From positions 8,952,492 through 9,016,491 of the forward strand of contig NC_068311.1 in assembly GCF_025860055.1 (NCBI RefSeq): a DNA stretch of 64,000 nt. The letters run 5' to 3'. Made by a program: the position numbers and the translations under genes. Positions within the stretch are counted from its first letter, which is position 1. Each line of letters begins with the position of its first letter. The notes below the pieces were generated by a model, which did not search any database, was not told the origin of the DNA, and worked only from the letters and a program-made list of their open reading frames with translations. Shown in pieces: positions 33,401 through 46,615 of this stretch. Origin of the DNA: Xyrauchen texanus (Eukaryota; Chordata; Actinopteri; Cypriniformes; Catostomidae).

Positions 33401-33829
33401 TGTAATGAAGGCTCAGGTTGGTTTGGATCCATATGCGGCTTTATTGAGGCAGTAAACTCAGGTCGTACAGGCAATGGTCTAGGACAGGCAAACAGAGTGA
33501 GGCAGAGAGGCTGAGGCGTAAACAAGAACAGGCTAGAGATCGGGGCAGGCAGCAAACAGTCGTGGTAGGTAAACAGGCTAGAGTAACTGGGCAGGAGGCT
33601 AACAAACTGGAACGGGGAACAGCTAGGTCGGTACACAGATAAACTAGAGCGGTATCTAAAGTTGCTTGGAAATGTCGCCGGGGCTAAACAAGACTTCGCA
33701 AGGAGGGAACAAATAGACGTGGTTAAATAGAGTGAGGTAATAAGCAACAGCTGGGCGAGTAATCAGTACTCGGGTGAATGCGATCTCCGGAGGCTCGAGG
33801 AGGAGGCGCATTCACCCGTGTTCGTGACA
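33401..33829 (-). mobile_element. Solo LTR (429 bp) with 5-bp target duplication
   Basis: On the minus strand it starts TGTCACGAACACGGG and ends CCTTCATTACA, flanked by the direct repeat TAACC (33396-33400, 33830-33834). It has a TATA-like ctatttaac (about 33723-33731) and AATAAA (33440-33445) in LTR order. No internal retroelement sequence adjoins it, so it is the product of LTR-LTR recombination. It differs in sequence from the LTR at 20519. Confidence 0.85.
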
Positions 33830-35696
33830 TAACCATAAGATTGTAAATCTACTTCTCAACATTTCTCTTTCTTGAGACGTTGAATCGTGAACTTGTTTGA
33901 AGCATGAATGCATAACCCTGCTCAAAGTTGATTCCTGCATTTTTATTTACCAAAATAACACGTTACAGCCCTTAAAACTGACAGGTTTTGAAGGTTCTCA
34001 ATTGGGTTTTCTTCAGGATTTACCCAGATTTTACATTGGGCATCAGCTGACTGCCTGAAAGAGTACCAGATTGGACTGGGGTATTGATACGGATTTCCCA
34101 ATTCGATTAGATTCTAATTCAAAAGTTCTTAATTCCATTCGATTAGATTCCAATTCATTTATGTATATTTTAATTATAATTTCCCTTTTACTTACATATG
34201 AAAGAAATTCTCTCACAGCTAATGATGTTACTTAGAGACTTTATAACATAATATATTACGAAAATATGAATATTACCAATTTTATTGTATTGTTCGTTTT
34301 TGATCACAGTTTAGCTTAATAAAAATGTTCAAATTCTATCAATAATAATTATGCCTTGAAATGGTTTATATTGTTGTTTATATATTATTTATTATACTGT
34401 ATTGCATATACATATATTTTGTTTCATGTTTATTGTTTACATGCATAATTTGACTATTTACAAGTATTTACATGGATATGTAGAACAAGTGCTAAAACGT
34501 TACTGTCTCTTTAAGAATAGCAACGATTCTGCAAGCATCTCACAGAAGTGATTTGGTTGAGTGCATTTTTGTTGTTTTTGATCAACAAATTACTTTAAAT
34601 TAAAAGATTGTTCTTTGAATTTTTTGAATTGATATTGGATCATTCAATATTGATATTTATACCCAGCTCTAGTACCAAAATTGTTTATTGTACAAAAGAA
34701 TACAAAAATATATTTTTGAAATCAGTCAATGAAGTGTATTCGTTTTAAAATGTCAATATAGTATTAAATAAAAGAATGATTGAATAATATTAATCTCTGC
34801 AGCCTATTATTTGACACAAAATCATTTGTAGATGGCACAAACCATATTTATCTGTATTTTGTTCATAATATTTTAGGATTAGCAACCTGTCCATGTTGGC
34901 ATCTAACTTATTTGGCTAGCTTCTACCAAGGGACTGATACATTTTTGCCAAAACACAGTAGAGTAAAGATATTGGAAACGCTTTGTCCACCCTTTTAAAA
35001 GTTGATAAGCCTATTTATTCTTCTATCCTAACTACAGTATGCCTTTAATTTTAGTATTGTTTTTTTCTGTGATTTTATCACAGTACATTCTCTATTACAT
35101 GCATGTTGCTCAATACTTTGCCCCATGCCCTCTTCTCTTACACAAGTAAACATCCACAGTGTGTCAGAGGCCAGCGCATGGACTTCAGTTCTTACCACTG
35201 GAAAAAGTAGAAACAGGCTACTGCCCTTTGCTTCTGCAGTTCTCTTACCACATGCTACCCCAATTCCACCCATTTGAGATTTAATGTTGATACGATGGCA
35301 GGACGTTTTTAAATTACATCTCTCCAGACTTCACTTTGGACCCTAAAGTGATGAGGTGCTTGTGGCTGTCATGTTATGTTTCCATTGTCCGGAGTTCTTG
35401 CTTAGAGAGTCTCCTGTGTCCAATTTGTTCTTTTTGAAGTCAAAGGAAATTATTTGTCTAGCTTTTGGTCCCATCAATGTCCAAGATGACTTCTTCTGGA
35501 AATTGCAAGGCTGTAATTAATCTGTAATGGTAAAAAGGACACAGACATAATGGCCTTTTTTTTCCTATAAAGTCTTCAGACAGTCATTATTGCAAAATAA
35601 ACCCTGACAGGACGATTAGGAAAGGTTCAGGTCTTGTATCATCCTAAAGGGGTTTATATTGTGTTGATGACTGTCTAACTATAAATTATCTTCCTT

Positions 35697-36806
35697 AAAG
35701 TGTTACAAAAATGTACATTTTCACATCATTTATTCTCCCTCATGCCGTCCCAGGTGTGTACGAAGACTTTTTGAAGAAAATCTCAGCTCATGAGGTCCAT
35801 CCAATGCAAGTGAATGGTAGCCAGAACTTTGAAGCTCCAAAAAGGCAGCCTAAAAGTAATCCACACGACTCTAATGGTTAAATTAATGGCTGTCTCCGAA
35901 GGTACATGTCTTATTGTACACTGCCCTATCAGGCAATGACTCAACAGACAGACAGCATTTGTGTCCGAAGGTACCTCCAGAGACTTGATTTGGACAGGCT
36001 ACGGAGGCAGCATAATATCACATCGTTGCTAGCATACCAGCAGCTGATTATCCCCATCTGGTGTCCACTACGTCTGCTTCATTCAGTCCAAATGAACTAC
36101 AATGGTCATATAATCTAGAACAAAATCAAGAGAGTTTTGGCGATAACCAAGTGTATATTTAATAACTACAATGCTACTCTCTTGCTACAAATGGATTCAA
36201 ATGTAGGGAAAAGTGAATAAAATCTTACATTTATACACAAATTGGCTCTCAACTGCCTCTTCGGCAGCCATTTTTTCTTCTTCAGCTTAACCGCTGTGGA
36301 TACGCACTCACAGGATTGTGGGATTGCATAGGCAGCGAAGGATACATCTATGCTGGCTTCAAAAATTGATCAGATGAAGGTATCTCAGTAGACAGGATGT
36401 GATGAGAACATTAGATTTGGACGCGCCTTGGTCCCTTCCTACCTCCATATACAGCCTCCGGAGGCAGCATTTTCCTGATTTTGGACACAGCCAATGTCTT
36501 CTAAAGCGATATAATCACTCTGGGTTAGAAACAGATCAATATAGACATTTTTTTTTTTTACTATAAATAGCCACTTTCACATTCTAAAGTGAAAAATCTG
36601 TTATATTTTGGTCTGTTCTCATCAAAAAACCAATTGGATCACTTCAGAAGACATATATTATACCACTGGAGTCATATGGATTAATTTTATGCTACCTTTA
36701 TGTGCTTTCTTTTAGTGTCAAAGTTCTGGCCACCATTCACTTGCATTATATGGACCTACAGAGCTGAGATATTCTTCTAAATATAATTTTGTGTGAACTA
36801 TCCCAT
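35697..36806. mobile_element. 'ttcaccc' family MITE with a nested insertion
   Basis: The left arm (about 35697-35887: ctccctcatgccgtcccagg, tgcaagtgaatggtagccag) and the right arm (about 36491-36806, inverted: agttctggccaccattcact, gtgtgaactatccc) form a long imperfect inverted repeat. Between the arms lies another element (about 35888-36490) whose ends read tggctgtctccgaagg and ttttggacacagcc, which interrupts the MITE. Confidence 0.65.
35888..36490. mobile_element. hAT-like non-autonomous element nested in a MITE
   Basis: Inverted ends ggctgtctccgaa / ttttggacacagcc, with GGAGGC-type internal motifs. No coding domain was found. The target duplication could not be fixed. The superfamily call is tentative. 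Confidence 0.4.
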
Positions 36807-38329
36807 TACTTCACAGCGACAAACAAATACATAATTAAATTAACATGGAACATTTATTTGAGTTGAAATGATTTTAGTATGTAAGAAAAGAGAAACCGCA
36901 GAGTGCTATGAGGCTCATGAAAATAACAAAGTATAGGGGATTGTTTGCCAGGGACAACAGTCAAATATACAGTTTAGTAGCCATTATACAAAAATATTTG
37001 TCCTCAGATTTCATTGATTGACCACTGACTTGAGATGTTAACTGTAGGGATCTATAGTTCCCAGTTCCTTATTTTTAATGATCCCTTAATAGTTTTCATA
37101 CTCAATTATGGTCTAAAAATCTTAAACTCTATTGGGGACTATTAAGTCCCTCTTTTGGGACTTGTAAGCTATAAATCTTTATTATAAAATGAAAAAAAAA
37201 AAAAAGAATCTTTGGGGCATAACAGCAGAAATATGACCACCATAAAACTATACTGACCCTAATTAGTGTCATTGTAAAATCTGAACAATTGTTTGATCGT
37301 TTTATGAATTTCATGTTCCCTTCCACAGGTCAAGATAAAGTGCTTTTAGGATAAAACCCTTTCTTTTGATACTATGGACATGCTACAAATCTGTTAAACA
37401 GTTTGAAATATATAAGTATGTTAAATAGTTGAAATATTGTAGTATTGGCAACCCCGTTTTTAAAAATGTATCACAACAATCTCAAATAACATTTAAAAAC
37501 AAAATCAAGATTACATTTAAAACCTATTTGTAACATAGGTGTTTTTCCCTGTCTAATGTAGCCATTTAATATGGTTTGAAATTCATATACTCATAAATCT
37601 CAGTCAGTGCTTAGCTTTGGTAGCTTTTGATGTTGACCAGGCGCCTGCCTCTGAATGAGCCATTTGCATGTGTCTGTTGTACTCTTTTCTGTCATTCTCA
37701 GTCACATTTTTTCCACATGGTGCCTATTTTCCAGTTGCCTACAAACCTTTATTGCAACTCTTGTTGGTGTTTGGTCTTTCCATGTCTTTCTCCAAAGCAA
37801 TGCCACGCTCCACTATAGCAGGGATGGCTTTCCGACCGCACGTCGGTTTTGGCAACATTAACCAGACTGGGTTTATGGTTTAGCCCGGACTATGCTAATT
37901 GTCTTCTGGATCATTTTACGGATCAAGATTTTTTTTTATCCATGGACAGAACAGTGTATTAAAAAGCTGCAGTTCCTATTGTGCAATATAGGGAATACAA
38001 ACCGTCTGCAAGATTTGCTTTTGTATTAAAAAGAGCCATTTTGAATTGGAATTTTGAAATGGGTTATTCCTATTCTGCTGTACCTGTTGAGCTCTGTAAC
38101 TTGAAACAGAGCTCAAAATCAAATTTAAGATTAAAAATGTATATGAAAGAGTATACCAAACTTTCAGATATATGCTCTGGTCAAGCTTAGACACTTATAA
38201 TAACACAAGACAAGAAAATTAACAGGATGCCTAACAGGGTGGAAAATAAAATTGATCAAATCCAGTGCTAATACTTACAGTCATGAGTCTGGACATGCCT
38301 ACTCATTCTTTATTTTTACAATTTTAGAT

Positions 38330-40775
38330 TATTTTATTATAATAACTTAATAATAACTTTATTTTGTACAGCGCTTTTAAAAGTTAATTCTCAGAGCGCT
38401 TTACATAAAAAGGCATGATCACACAATACAAAATATTTCACACAAGATTACAAACCTAAAAAAATACATTTAAAAAATAAATAAATAAATAAATAAATAT
38501 CAAGACAGAGTAAAACCATAAGATACATCTCATTAACAACCACTAATATCACCTTTACCCAAATGCTTCTGTAAAATAATGAGTTTTAAGGGATGTTTTA
38601 AACCTTTTCAAAGATGGTGCAAATCTTATTTCGGAAGGCAAGGAGTTCCATAACTTTGGGGCGACTGAAGAGAATGCCCTATCACCCATTGTTTTTAGAT
38701 TCGTTACCGGAACAGCTAAAAGACCGGCATCAGCAGAGCGAAGATTACGTGTTGGGATGTAGGGCATTAAAAGCTCTGCGAGATATTGAGGAGCGAGTCC
38801 ATTCAATGCCTTGTACGTCAACATCAGAATCTTAAAATCAACACGAAATTTAACAGGTAAAGAATGCAGGATCTCTAAAATAGGTTTTATATATTTTTTT
38901 TTTGTACCCACTGAAGTTTATTCAGAATAGATTTTGATGCTCCTGCTAACAAGGCATTACAATAATCAATTCTAGAAAAAAACTGAGTATTAATTAATTT
39001 TTCAGCTACAGGAAAGGACAGCATGGGCCGTAATCTGGATATATTTCTAAGATGAAAAAAAGAAACTCTAACAGTATTACGTACGTGAAGATCGAATGTT
39101 AAATTAGAATCGAAAATTACTCCCAAGTTTTTTAATTTTGATTGGAACTGGATTACAGAGCCATCCACTTGTAACGCTACAGGTTGCACTCTGCGTAACT
39201 GGTGGGGCGAACCAATAAGCATCACCTCGGTCTTATCACTATTTAAGCACAAAAAATTAGCAGACATCCAATTTTTAATAACTGTGATACAGTTAGAAAG
39301 ATGTAATACGGCCACATTTACATCAGATTTTGAGTGAACATATATCTGGGTGTCGTCCGCATAAAAATGAAAATCAAGACCTAGAGACCTCAAGAGTTGG
39401 CCAAGAGGAAAAATATAAAGAGTGAAAAGTTATGGACCCAAAATTGAACCCTGAGGAACACCAAATTTTACCATACCTGCCTCAGATCTGCAGCCACCCA
39501 GCACAACGAATTGTTTGCGATCTGAAAAATAAGACTTAAACCAGCTCAGAGCAGAGTCAGATACACCAAAGACAGACTCTAAGCGTGAGAGTAAAGTGCT
39601 ATGATCAATAGTGTCGAAAGCAGCACTGAGATCAAGCAGAATCAGTATTGATAAGCAACCAGCATCGGAAGCCATCAATAAGTTATTTGTGACTTTGACT
39701 AATGCTGTCTCAGTGCTATGCATTTTACGAAAGCCAGATTGAAGAGGCTCAAAGAGGTTATTTGCAGACAAATGAGAAAGCAGTTGTGAAGCAACAATAC
39801 GTTCTAAGATTTTAGCAATAAAAGGAAGACTAGAGATGGGACGAAAATTTGCTAGATTCTCAAAGTCACGGCTATTTGTTTTTGAACAGGGGTTACAGCA
39901 GCAAATTTAAGTGCAGATGGCATGACACCAGAAAACAGTGAGTCATTTATAATACTCAATACAGCCGGACACAAAGAAGAAAAGCATGACTGAAACAACC
40001 CAGCTGGTATGGGATCAACACTTGTGGTGGCAGCCCTCATTTTTAGAACCACATTACACAGGGATTGAGAATCTAACATGGAGAATTCTGAAAAACAAAC
40101 ACCAGAAAATTCCATGTTACTTATTTTTGGGGTAACAGTTGTATTAGTGGTAGTAATCTGATCTCTTATCCCCTCAATCTTATTGCCAAAAAACACAAGA
40201 AACTTATTGCATAATTGAACAGAAGGAGGGACATTGGAAATGTTATTTATGTTTAAAAGATTGTTGATAGAATTAAACAATTTTCTTGGGTTATCTTGAT
40301 TACTTGCAATGATCTGGGAGAAATGAGCAGACCTTCTCGATACAATTTCAGTCCTATATTCTCCCAAACTTTCTTTCCAGGCCAGATGATACACAGTTAG
40401 ACCAGTAGAGCGCCATCCGTGCTCCATTTTGCGACACTGAGTTTTCATTGCGCGCAGATCATCGTTATACCACGGGGCAGATCGTTTAAAAGATACAGCA
40501 CGTGACATCAGAGGAGCAAAAGTGTCCAGGCCAGATGAAAGAATTGTGTACAACCAATTTACTTTATCATCCAATGCATCAGATGGTAGAATACAGCTAA
40601 TAGCAGAGTCAATAAAGTCTGAGAAGTCGGTGGGTGCAATAGATCTCCACTTACGGTAATAAATAATACGGGAAGTAGTAGTGAGTAAATCAGGTAACTC
40701 CAAGTTGAAAAGAATGGCTAAGTGATCAGATAGCCCAAAATCAGATACAGACAACCCAAACACAAATGTACCATT
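38330..40775 (-). mobile_element. L2-type LINE, 5'-truncated and decayed
   Basis: On the minus strand, 40775 to 38555, this encodes the end of an apurinic-type endonuclease (GLSDHLAILF), a linker, and reverse transcriptase blocks: NFRPISSLPFIAKILERIV, LLDLSAAFDTIDHSTLLSRL, GVPQGSILGP, FYADDTQIY (catalytic Asp pair) and NWMSANFLCLNSDKTEVML. It ends with the L2-type tail RAFSSVAPKLWNSLPSEIR. A frameshift near 39880, an in-frame TAA after GSILGP (about 39437) and a frameshift near 38900 disable it. The 3' end finishes at an ATT-rich tail near 38330. It abuts a MITE copy at its 5' side. Confidence 0.9.
38467..38501. repeat. (AAAT)n microsatellite
   Basis: Short aaataaataaat run within the LINE 3' untranslated part. 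Confidence 0.85.
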
Positions 40776-40822
40776 TGTGATTATAGTAAAATAATAAAAA
40801 TATAACAAACTTTCATGCTGCT

Positions 40823-40900
40823 TAAAGGGATAGTTCACCCAAAAATGAAAATTCTGTAATTGTTTACTCACCCTTGTGTTTTTATAACCCCATATGTACT
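40823..40900 (+). mobile_element. 'ttcaccc' MITE, partial copy
   Basis: taaagggatagttcacccaa, then aatgaaaattctg and tttactcacccttgtg; the remainder is not recognisable. It adjoins the truncated 5' end of the L2 LINE. Confidence 0.7.
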
Positions 40901-41094
40901 CCAGTTCAAACAAATAAGGCTGGGCATAGAAATGCATCACATCGTCAACTTCAAACTTTTCAGACATGTTTTGTAAGTTCTGTTCTTTGGTTTGTATGCA
41001 GCTATGTTGTGTTTTTATGTTGTTAATATTGGTTGTCTGGTTGAAGTGAAAAAAGTGGTTTCTTGCCATCACACAAGCAGGGGATGCGTGAACT

Positions 41095-41247
41095 GAAAAA
41101 TCTACCAGCGCTGAAGAAGTAATCCAAGTATTTAGAATACGTTACTGACCTTGAGTAATCAAACAGAATACATTACAAATGATATTTTACAGCATGTATT
41201 CTGTAATCTGTAGTGGAATACATTTCAAAAGTAACCCTCCCAGCCCT
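41095..41247 (+). repeat. Dispersed repeat C, copy 1
   Basis: About 150 bp shared with 48238-48398: gaagaagtaatccaagtatt, tacgttactgaccttgagta, tacagcatgtattctgtaat and gtggaatacatttcaaaagt. Same orientation, roughly 85-90% similar by eye. Confidence 0.85.
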
Positions 41248-43029
41248 GTGAGTGAATATGTATATTATTGAGATATAGGTGTTGAACCGCGGTGTGGATA
41301 TCGCGGTAAAGCTTCCGGCAACACAATGCTTGGGTTTGAAATGTCACTTCCATCAGCTGTTAAACTGCGAAAGTTTCCGTGTTGTAAAAAAACGTTAAGT
41401 GTTCCATTTTAGATGATACTACACTTTGAAAATTCATTCATTACATGGCTAAGTTTATAGTGTATAGTGTGTCATTTGGGACACAGCTTAAGACTGTTGT
41501 GCAATGTGCAGCCCTATTTATATCTGATTATCAATACGTGAAATTGGCATTGATCCCAAGCCTACCAAGCACAACATTTTTTCACAAAGATAATTTGGGG
41601 TGTAGTGTATGCTGGGCTCTTTTGGGCATTTTTTCTTATACCATCCAGTTTATTCATTGATTTATTTAGAATTATAATTTTTTTATATTTTATTTTTATA
41701 TTTAATAATTAAATTAAATACATTTTCTATTTACCATCGCAACTACTTACTGATGTTTTCCCACCAAAAATGATATCACTTACTGAAGGATGATGTCATT
41801 AAGGAACTAGCATTTGTTAGTTAAAGTGATAATACGAAAGTGACGTGACAAAAATGGCAACTTCAGTTGAAATGATTTAAAATTCACTCCTACGTTTTCT
41901 TAATTGTGATAATGTGCTCAAACAAAAGTAACTAATATGATTTCCTTCTTTAAAACGTTTTATTTTTATTTTATCTAATCCAATATTTAAGCCATGTACA
42001 TGAAGACGTGAAAATGTACTGCATAACAGAAAAGGACAGACATAGAAGAGAAAGCCAAATTTATACTCATCACTGTACAGATATGGTCAGAGTTTAATGA
42101 GATTGTTTAGCTTATAGTGTATTTTTTCTAGTGTGCAATCATTAAACATAATCAGAGGCTTTACACTCACTAGTGTTGTTGTTTCTGAAGTCAGTAGGAG
42201 AGATACTGTAGGATGTGGCCAGCTTGCTGACAGCAGTGGTTGGTCTGTTTGCTCTCTCTCCTGCAGACTGACAAACAATGATCCTGATCCCCATATGTTT
42301 TAATTTCCAAAGAGCTCCACCAAAACCTCAGCTCAACACTCCTTCAAGAACTCTGATGCAGCCTGATGGACAGGGTCATAGTTGCAGCTACATTAGAGTT
42401 TAATCAAGGTCTTTATTCTTTCAGACAGGCAAAAATGCAACTTTTATTCTGTTGTAAATAGCTGCATTGCCAGTCAAATGTCTGGACATGCCTTCTCATT
42501 TCTTTTATTATGGCAGTTTACGATGGTAAATTAATATTTTTTTTTAAATACATTTCATGAAGTACTTACCTGGGAAGCTTTTTAGACATTATTGAAGGAG
42601 TTCCCATGTGTCACGTTGGCTGCTTTACCTTCTCTATCCAATACATTTATTTATTTATTTGAATTCATTTGTTTGTGAGTTTTGCAAAGAAAATCATATG
42701 TAAGCATTTCAACCTAAGCCTCTTGATCAAATGTTTTTTAAGGTCATTCCACATCGAAGGAAATGTTCACGTGAAAGAACCATAAACGGAACGAAAGTCT
42801 TGAAAGTGATACAGTTACGGTATTTTTGAAAAAATGGAATCGGTTCTAAACAAGAACCGTTTTTTGGTTCCCAACCCTAACTGTAGTGCTGTGGCACTAT
42901 CAAAAAATAAAAACAAAAAATAACGAAGCTTTCATTTGTATCACAAGGGTGCAGTAGCATGTGTGTTTACATACAGTATGTAACCTCTCAATATCGGCTG
43001 TTCAGGATACAGTGGTGGTACATGTTTAG

Positions 43030-43320
43030 CATTTATCCAGACAGCAGCAGTTGTCAAGACAAACATTTAGTCTCAACAACGCTGCGGGCCGTCCCAGAGG
43101 AGGCCGATACTGGATGTTATTGTTTTCAAAAGGAATCATCATGGTGGAAGGCGGTAGGGGTTAACCCCAGGCCACGGGGGCTTCATAAATCTTCTCCTGC
43201 CTCTGGAAGTCCCCGGCTGTGCAGGTTGGAGTGCGTACAAAAGAATCAGAGCGGCCAGGATGTGGAGACCGGGCTCAAAACGAGTGCCCCCGGGACCCTG
43301 CAATAATATCAACAATGTCC
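43030..43320. promoter_or_regulatory. Candidate conserved non-coding element in AGMO intron 3
   Basis: A distinctly GC-richer, repeat-free block (cgtcccagaggaggccgata, gcctctggaagtccccggct, gtgcccccgggaccctgc) within AT-rich intron. It has no splice-flanked coding signature: the + frame across it shows no family motif. Regulatory nature is a guess from composition. Confidence 0.25.
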
Positions 43321-45854
43321 AGCAAATCAGCCATTTGTGTTTGTAGGTGTGTTTATTTGAGTGTGTGTGTGAGTGTGAGTGTTGGATGAGGCCAGACCAG
43401 GCCAGGCCAGTCTGAGGGATATCTCTAGCTGTGTGAAATGTGTGAAACCATATATGTGTCCAAATCGCTGTTGCTGTGAGTTTTTGTTTTGGACAAAATT
43501 TTGCGATTTAGTTTGAACAAAACTAAACAAAACTAGTTTGAAAAGAAGCCAAAGCATCAAGGTTTGCGTGTCATCAAGCAACGCACAAACTAGCCTATAA
43601 TTGTTCTGTTTGCAGTTTTTATGAGCTCATATTAATTGAGATGGGATATTTTTACTTTCAAAAATATATTTGTCACAGTGTTTTATCATTTCAAATGAAC
43701 TACTGAAGGCAAAACGTTAATTGAAACATGAAATAACAAGTGCCAGCACCTAAAATAGGCACTTTGCCTTATACAGTACATTTATATAGATTTATCAACA
43801 AATCTTAGTTATTAAAAAATTATTCAAAACACACTCACAAAACAGAATGTACATGTTATGTGTCAACTATCCAAGTATATTCCTCCAATTAGTGACCACT
43901 TCACATGTTTACACTAAACTCGCTTGGGTTCTTTGCCTGATTCCTCATGTGCATTCTGTCCGACATGAAAAATATCTTGAGCTGCAGATTTAACTGTGAG
44001 CGAAGACATTGTGAAGTATTGTGGTGACAGAAGCTGGTTTGGTTGTTTCGGCTGACTGTTTGTCTTGGCATTGCTTAGACGACAGCTTGTGCGCTCTGCC
44101 CAGATGTTCATAGTTCACTGATAACCTGAGTGACATGGCATGCAGTCTCACATAACGCTGAAACTCAATGGCTCATTGAGTCCCGTGCTACCATGTGAGA
44201 CAGAATCTGAGGGTGGCACTAGAGCTGAATATCCCCAGTACTTTGCCCAGAATCACAGACAGCATTCATGTGTGAGATGAAAAGTAAATATTACTCATTA
44301 CTCCAATGCAGGTGATGAAAAGCAGTTGTTGACAGCCAGCTGTTCTTGGTTCCTTACTTGGTCCATTTATAATTAAGTTTCTGGAACGTGAAGATATTTA
44401 TCACATAAAAAATGCATTAACATTTGCAAGTAGAGATCTTGGATTTAGACTTTATTGCAATTGGCCTGGATTTTGTAACTGGATTATATATGTAAAAAAA
44501 AACATCTAGCCTAGATGTGTTGTGCATTTAGTGTGATACAGTTATTATGCTTAACATTTCTGAAGTTTATTTTAAATGTAATTTTAGATTTTTTTATATG
44601 TGACTAATACACAATGGTAAAATATATTTTCCTGTTTGTTTAACCTTTCACCTTATGTAGCAAGACCTCTCACCCATTTCATATCTGCAGTTACAGATGT
44701 AATGTGACATAACTGTTCATGAGACTTTACCTTTGATTCTGTGCCTGTACTTTGTGTCTAGATTATAGATAAGCTTTGGTTTTAAGGACAAAAGACATCA
44801 GACCCTAAACTGAGATGGTTAATATTTTTGCATGAAATATTCCTACATGTCTTGATATTAACTTGTTGTTTAACTATCATGGTATTGTTTCAAATCATTT
44901 TAATGGCATAAAATATGTTGGAAAAAAGGCAATAGAGTGCAACAGTGCCTGCCTACTTTTTCAGCCATCTGGATTCCTGAAGTATTTTTCACTTTCATTT
45001 CTTCCAGAGACTTTTCATAAAAGAGTTGAAAAGCATAAACCAAACAGCACCGATGTGAATCGCAACATCGGTGTGTACCATTTTTCAAGAGGACACGGAC
45101 TACAATCCTTTGACATAATCAAATATGAAACAATGAAAAATATAAAAATATTGAAGAATAGAAAACCAAGTAGTTTAAATTTTTCTTGAAATATTCTGTA
45201 ATGTAGGTGTTCAACATTAATTGAACTATTAACCTCCTGAGACCCCCGTGTGACTTCTGTGTCAGAAAAATGCTCCACAGCACTCATCCGAGTACTTCAT
45301 GTTAATCGGAGCACCAAAGCGCAAAAAAGAAACAACTTATTTAAAGCAGCATATCAAATGAAACTAGAGACACAACCAAACAGGTTTCAGTGAAAAATAG
45401 TTTTTTTTGCCAGAGGCACTTTTAATGGTTGCGCTCATAGAAGCAGTTCATGGAAATCAACGCCATTGTGTTTGGTCACATGACTCCATGTGTCAGAAGT
45501 TTAACACTCAAATGACTCCTGAGAGTGTCCTGAACAGTATGCAATGGGTTTAAATGAATGGCCGTGGGGTTACACAAGGATTTTTAAACAATGAAGTTGA
45601 AATAACACAGATGGATGGCTTCAACGGAAGCATATACCATCGATGACAACCCGCGGAGCTCATGGTTGGTCTGTCTTTAAAGGTTTATATGTTAGTGTTG
45701 AAAATAGATGGTCTATGGTAGAAATGAATGGGATTTTTACTTCCAGAACCAGATTGTTGCGCTCTGTTGCTTCTCCAACAACACTAAAATAAATCTACAT
45801 TTATTTGATACAATCTTAACTTTTAGGAAAGTGTGTCTAAAAGTGATAATGTAC

Positions 45855-46110
45855 AGTCAGCCTGTCATTATTACAAAATAATCCCAGACTTGGTGATCAG
45901 TAATAATGATCAGAAATGAAATACCAGTCTTATTACATGGCTACTTATTGTACAAAACAAATACATGGACATGAAATATTGATTTGATTTGATTTGATTT
46001 GATTTGAAGGAGACTACAGAGTGATACTAACACAGCCATTTAGGGAAGATGATGGTAGCCTGGGACACTGGTCACTTATACAGTTTAGCGATAAACATTG
46101 CTGTAGATCT
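45855..46110 (+). repeat. Repeat family B, copy 3 (diverged)
   Basis: It has gcctgtcattattacaaaat, cttggtgatcag, cttattacatggctacttat and ctggtcacttatacagttta, paralleling copies 1 and 2, with a (GATTT)n expansion in the middle. Confidence 0.55.
45981..46007. repeat. (GATTT)n microsatellite
   Basis: Five tandem GATTT units and a partial unit. Confidence 0.95.
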
Positions 46111-46555
46111 TCATATAATGTCTCTCGGGAGCTCATGTTAAGACCAGAGTGCTGTTTTTTTATCTCCGTTTATAGTACACTGCTTTCTGTGCAACCAAAT
46201 GCTGTTTACCCCTTTATTCTTGAGAAAAGAGCAGAGTGTCTGTGTCTGAGCAAACCGTGGTCTTCAGGCATGATGGGAAAGTCTTTTCTGTGGCATAGAT
46301 TCTCATCATTATAGCTCTTCCCCTCTGAATTCTGCCTGCCAAACTATGCGGCTTCCAGTCGAGCCCAACGCACGAGGACACGGATTGCAATGAGGCCTAG
46401 CTGTACATACTTCCTACCAGTGACACCCCACATCAATCTTACACAGCTCTACCCTGGGAGGCGAAATCATGGGCTCACACACACTCAAACACTGAATGCA
46501 CCTCTGTGGTTGTGTTTTAATTAGTAGGATGAGGTCTTGCAATACTTCATTTAAG

Positions 46556-46615
46556 GTATGGTATTTCAAATGAAAATTATGTCATCATTTATTCACTCTC
46601 ATGCTGTTCCATGGA
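46556..46615 (+). mobile_element. 'ttcaccc' MITE, short fragment
   Basis: atttcaaatgaaaattatgt, catcatttattcactctcat, gctgttcc: only the family's first ~55 bp remain. Confidence 0.55.

Larger units (their letters stand above)
35578..37045 (+). repeat. Repeat family B, copy 2, split by a MITE
   Basis: The first part (35578-35696) has cagtcattattgcaaaataa and gttgatgactgtctaac. The second part (36807-37045) has gattgtttgccag, caaatatacagtttagtagcc and aaaaatatttg. The two parts correspond to successive blocks of copy 1 (10715-11040), with the 35697-36806 insertion between them. Confidence 0.65.

Noticed and set aside
33223..33747. A 174-codon minus-strand frame
   Set aside because: It is the solo LTR read in one frame, and no protein family motif is present.
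42959..43306. A 115-codon frame through the GC-rich block
   Set aside because: No recognisable domain, no splice pairing with AGMO, and an ordinary length for chance. The block is kept only as a candidate regulatory element.
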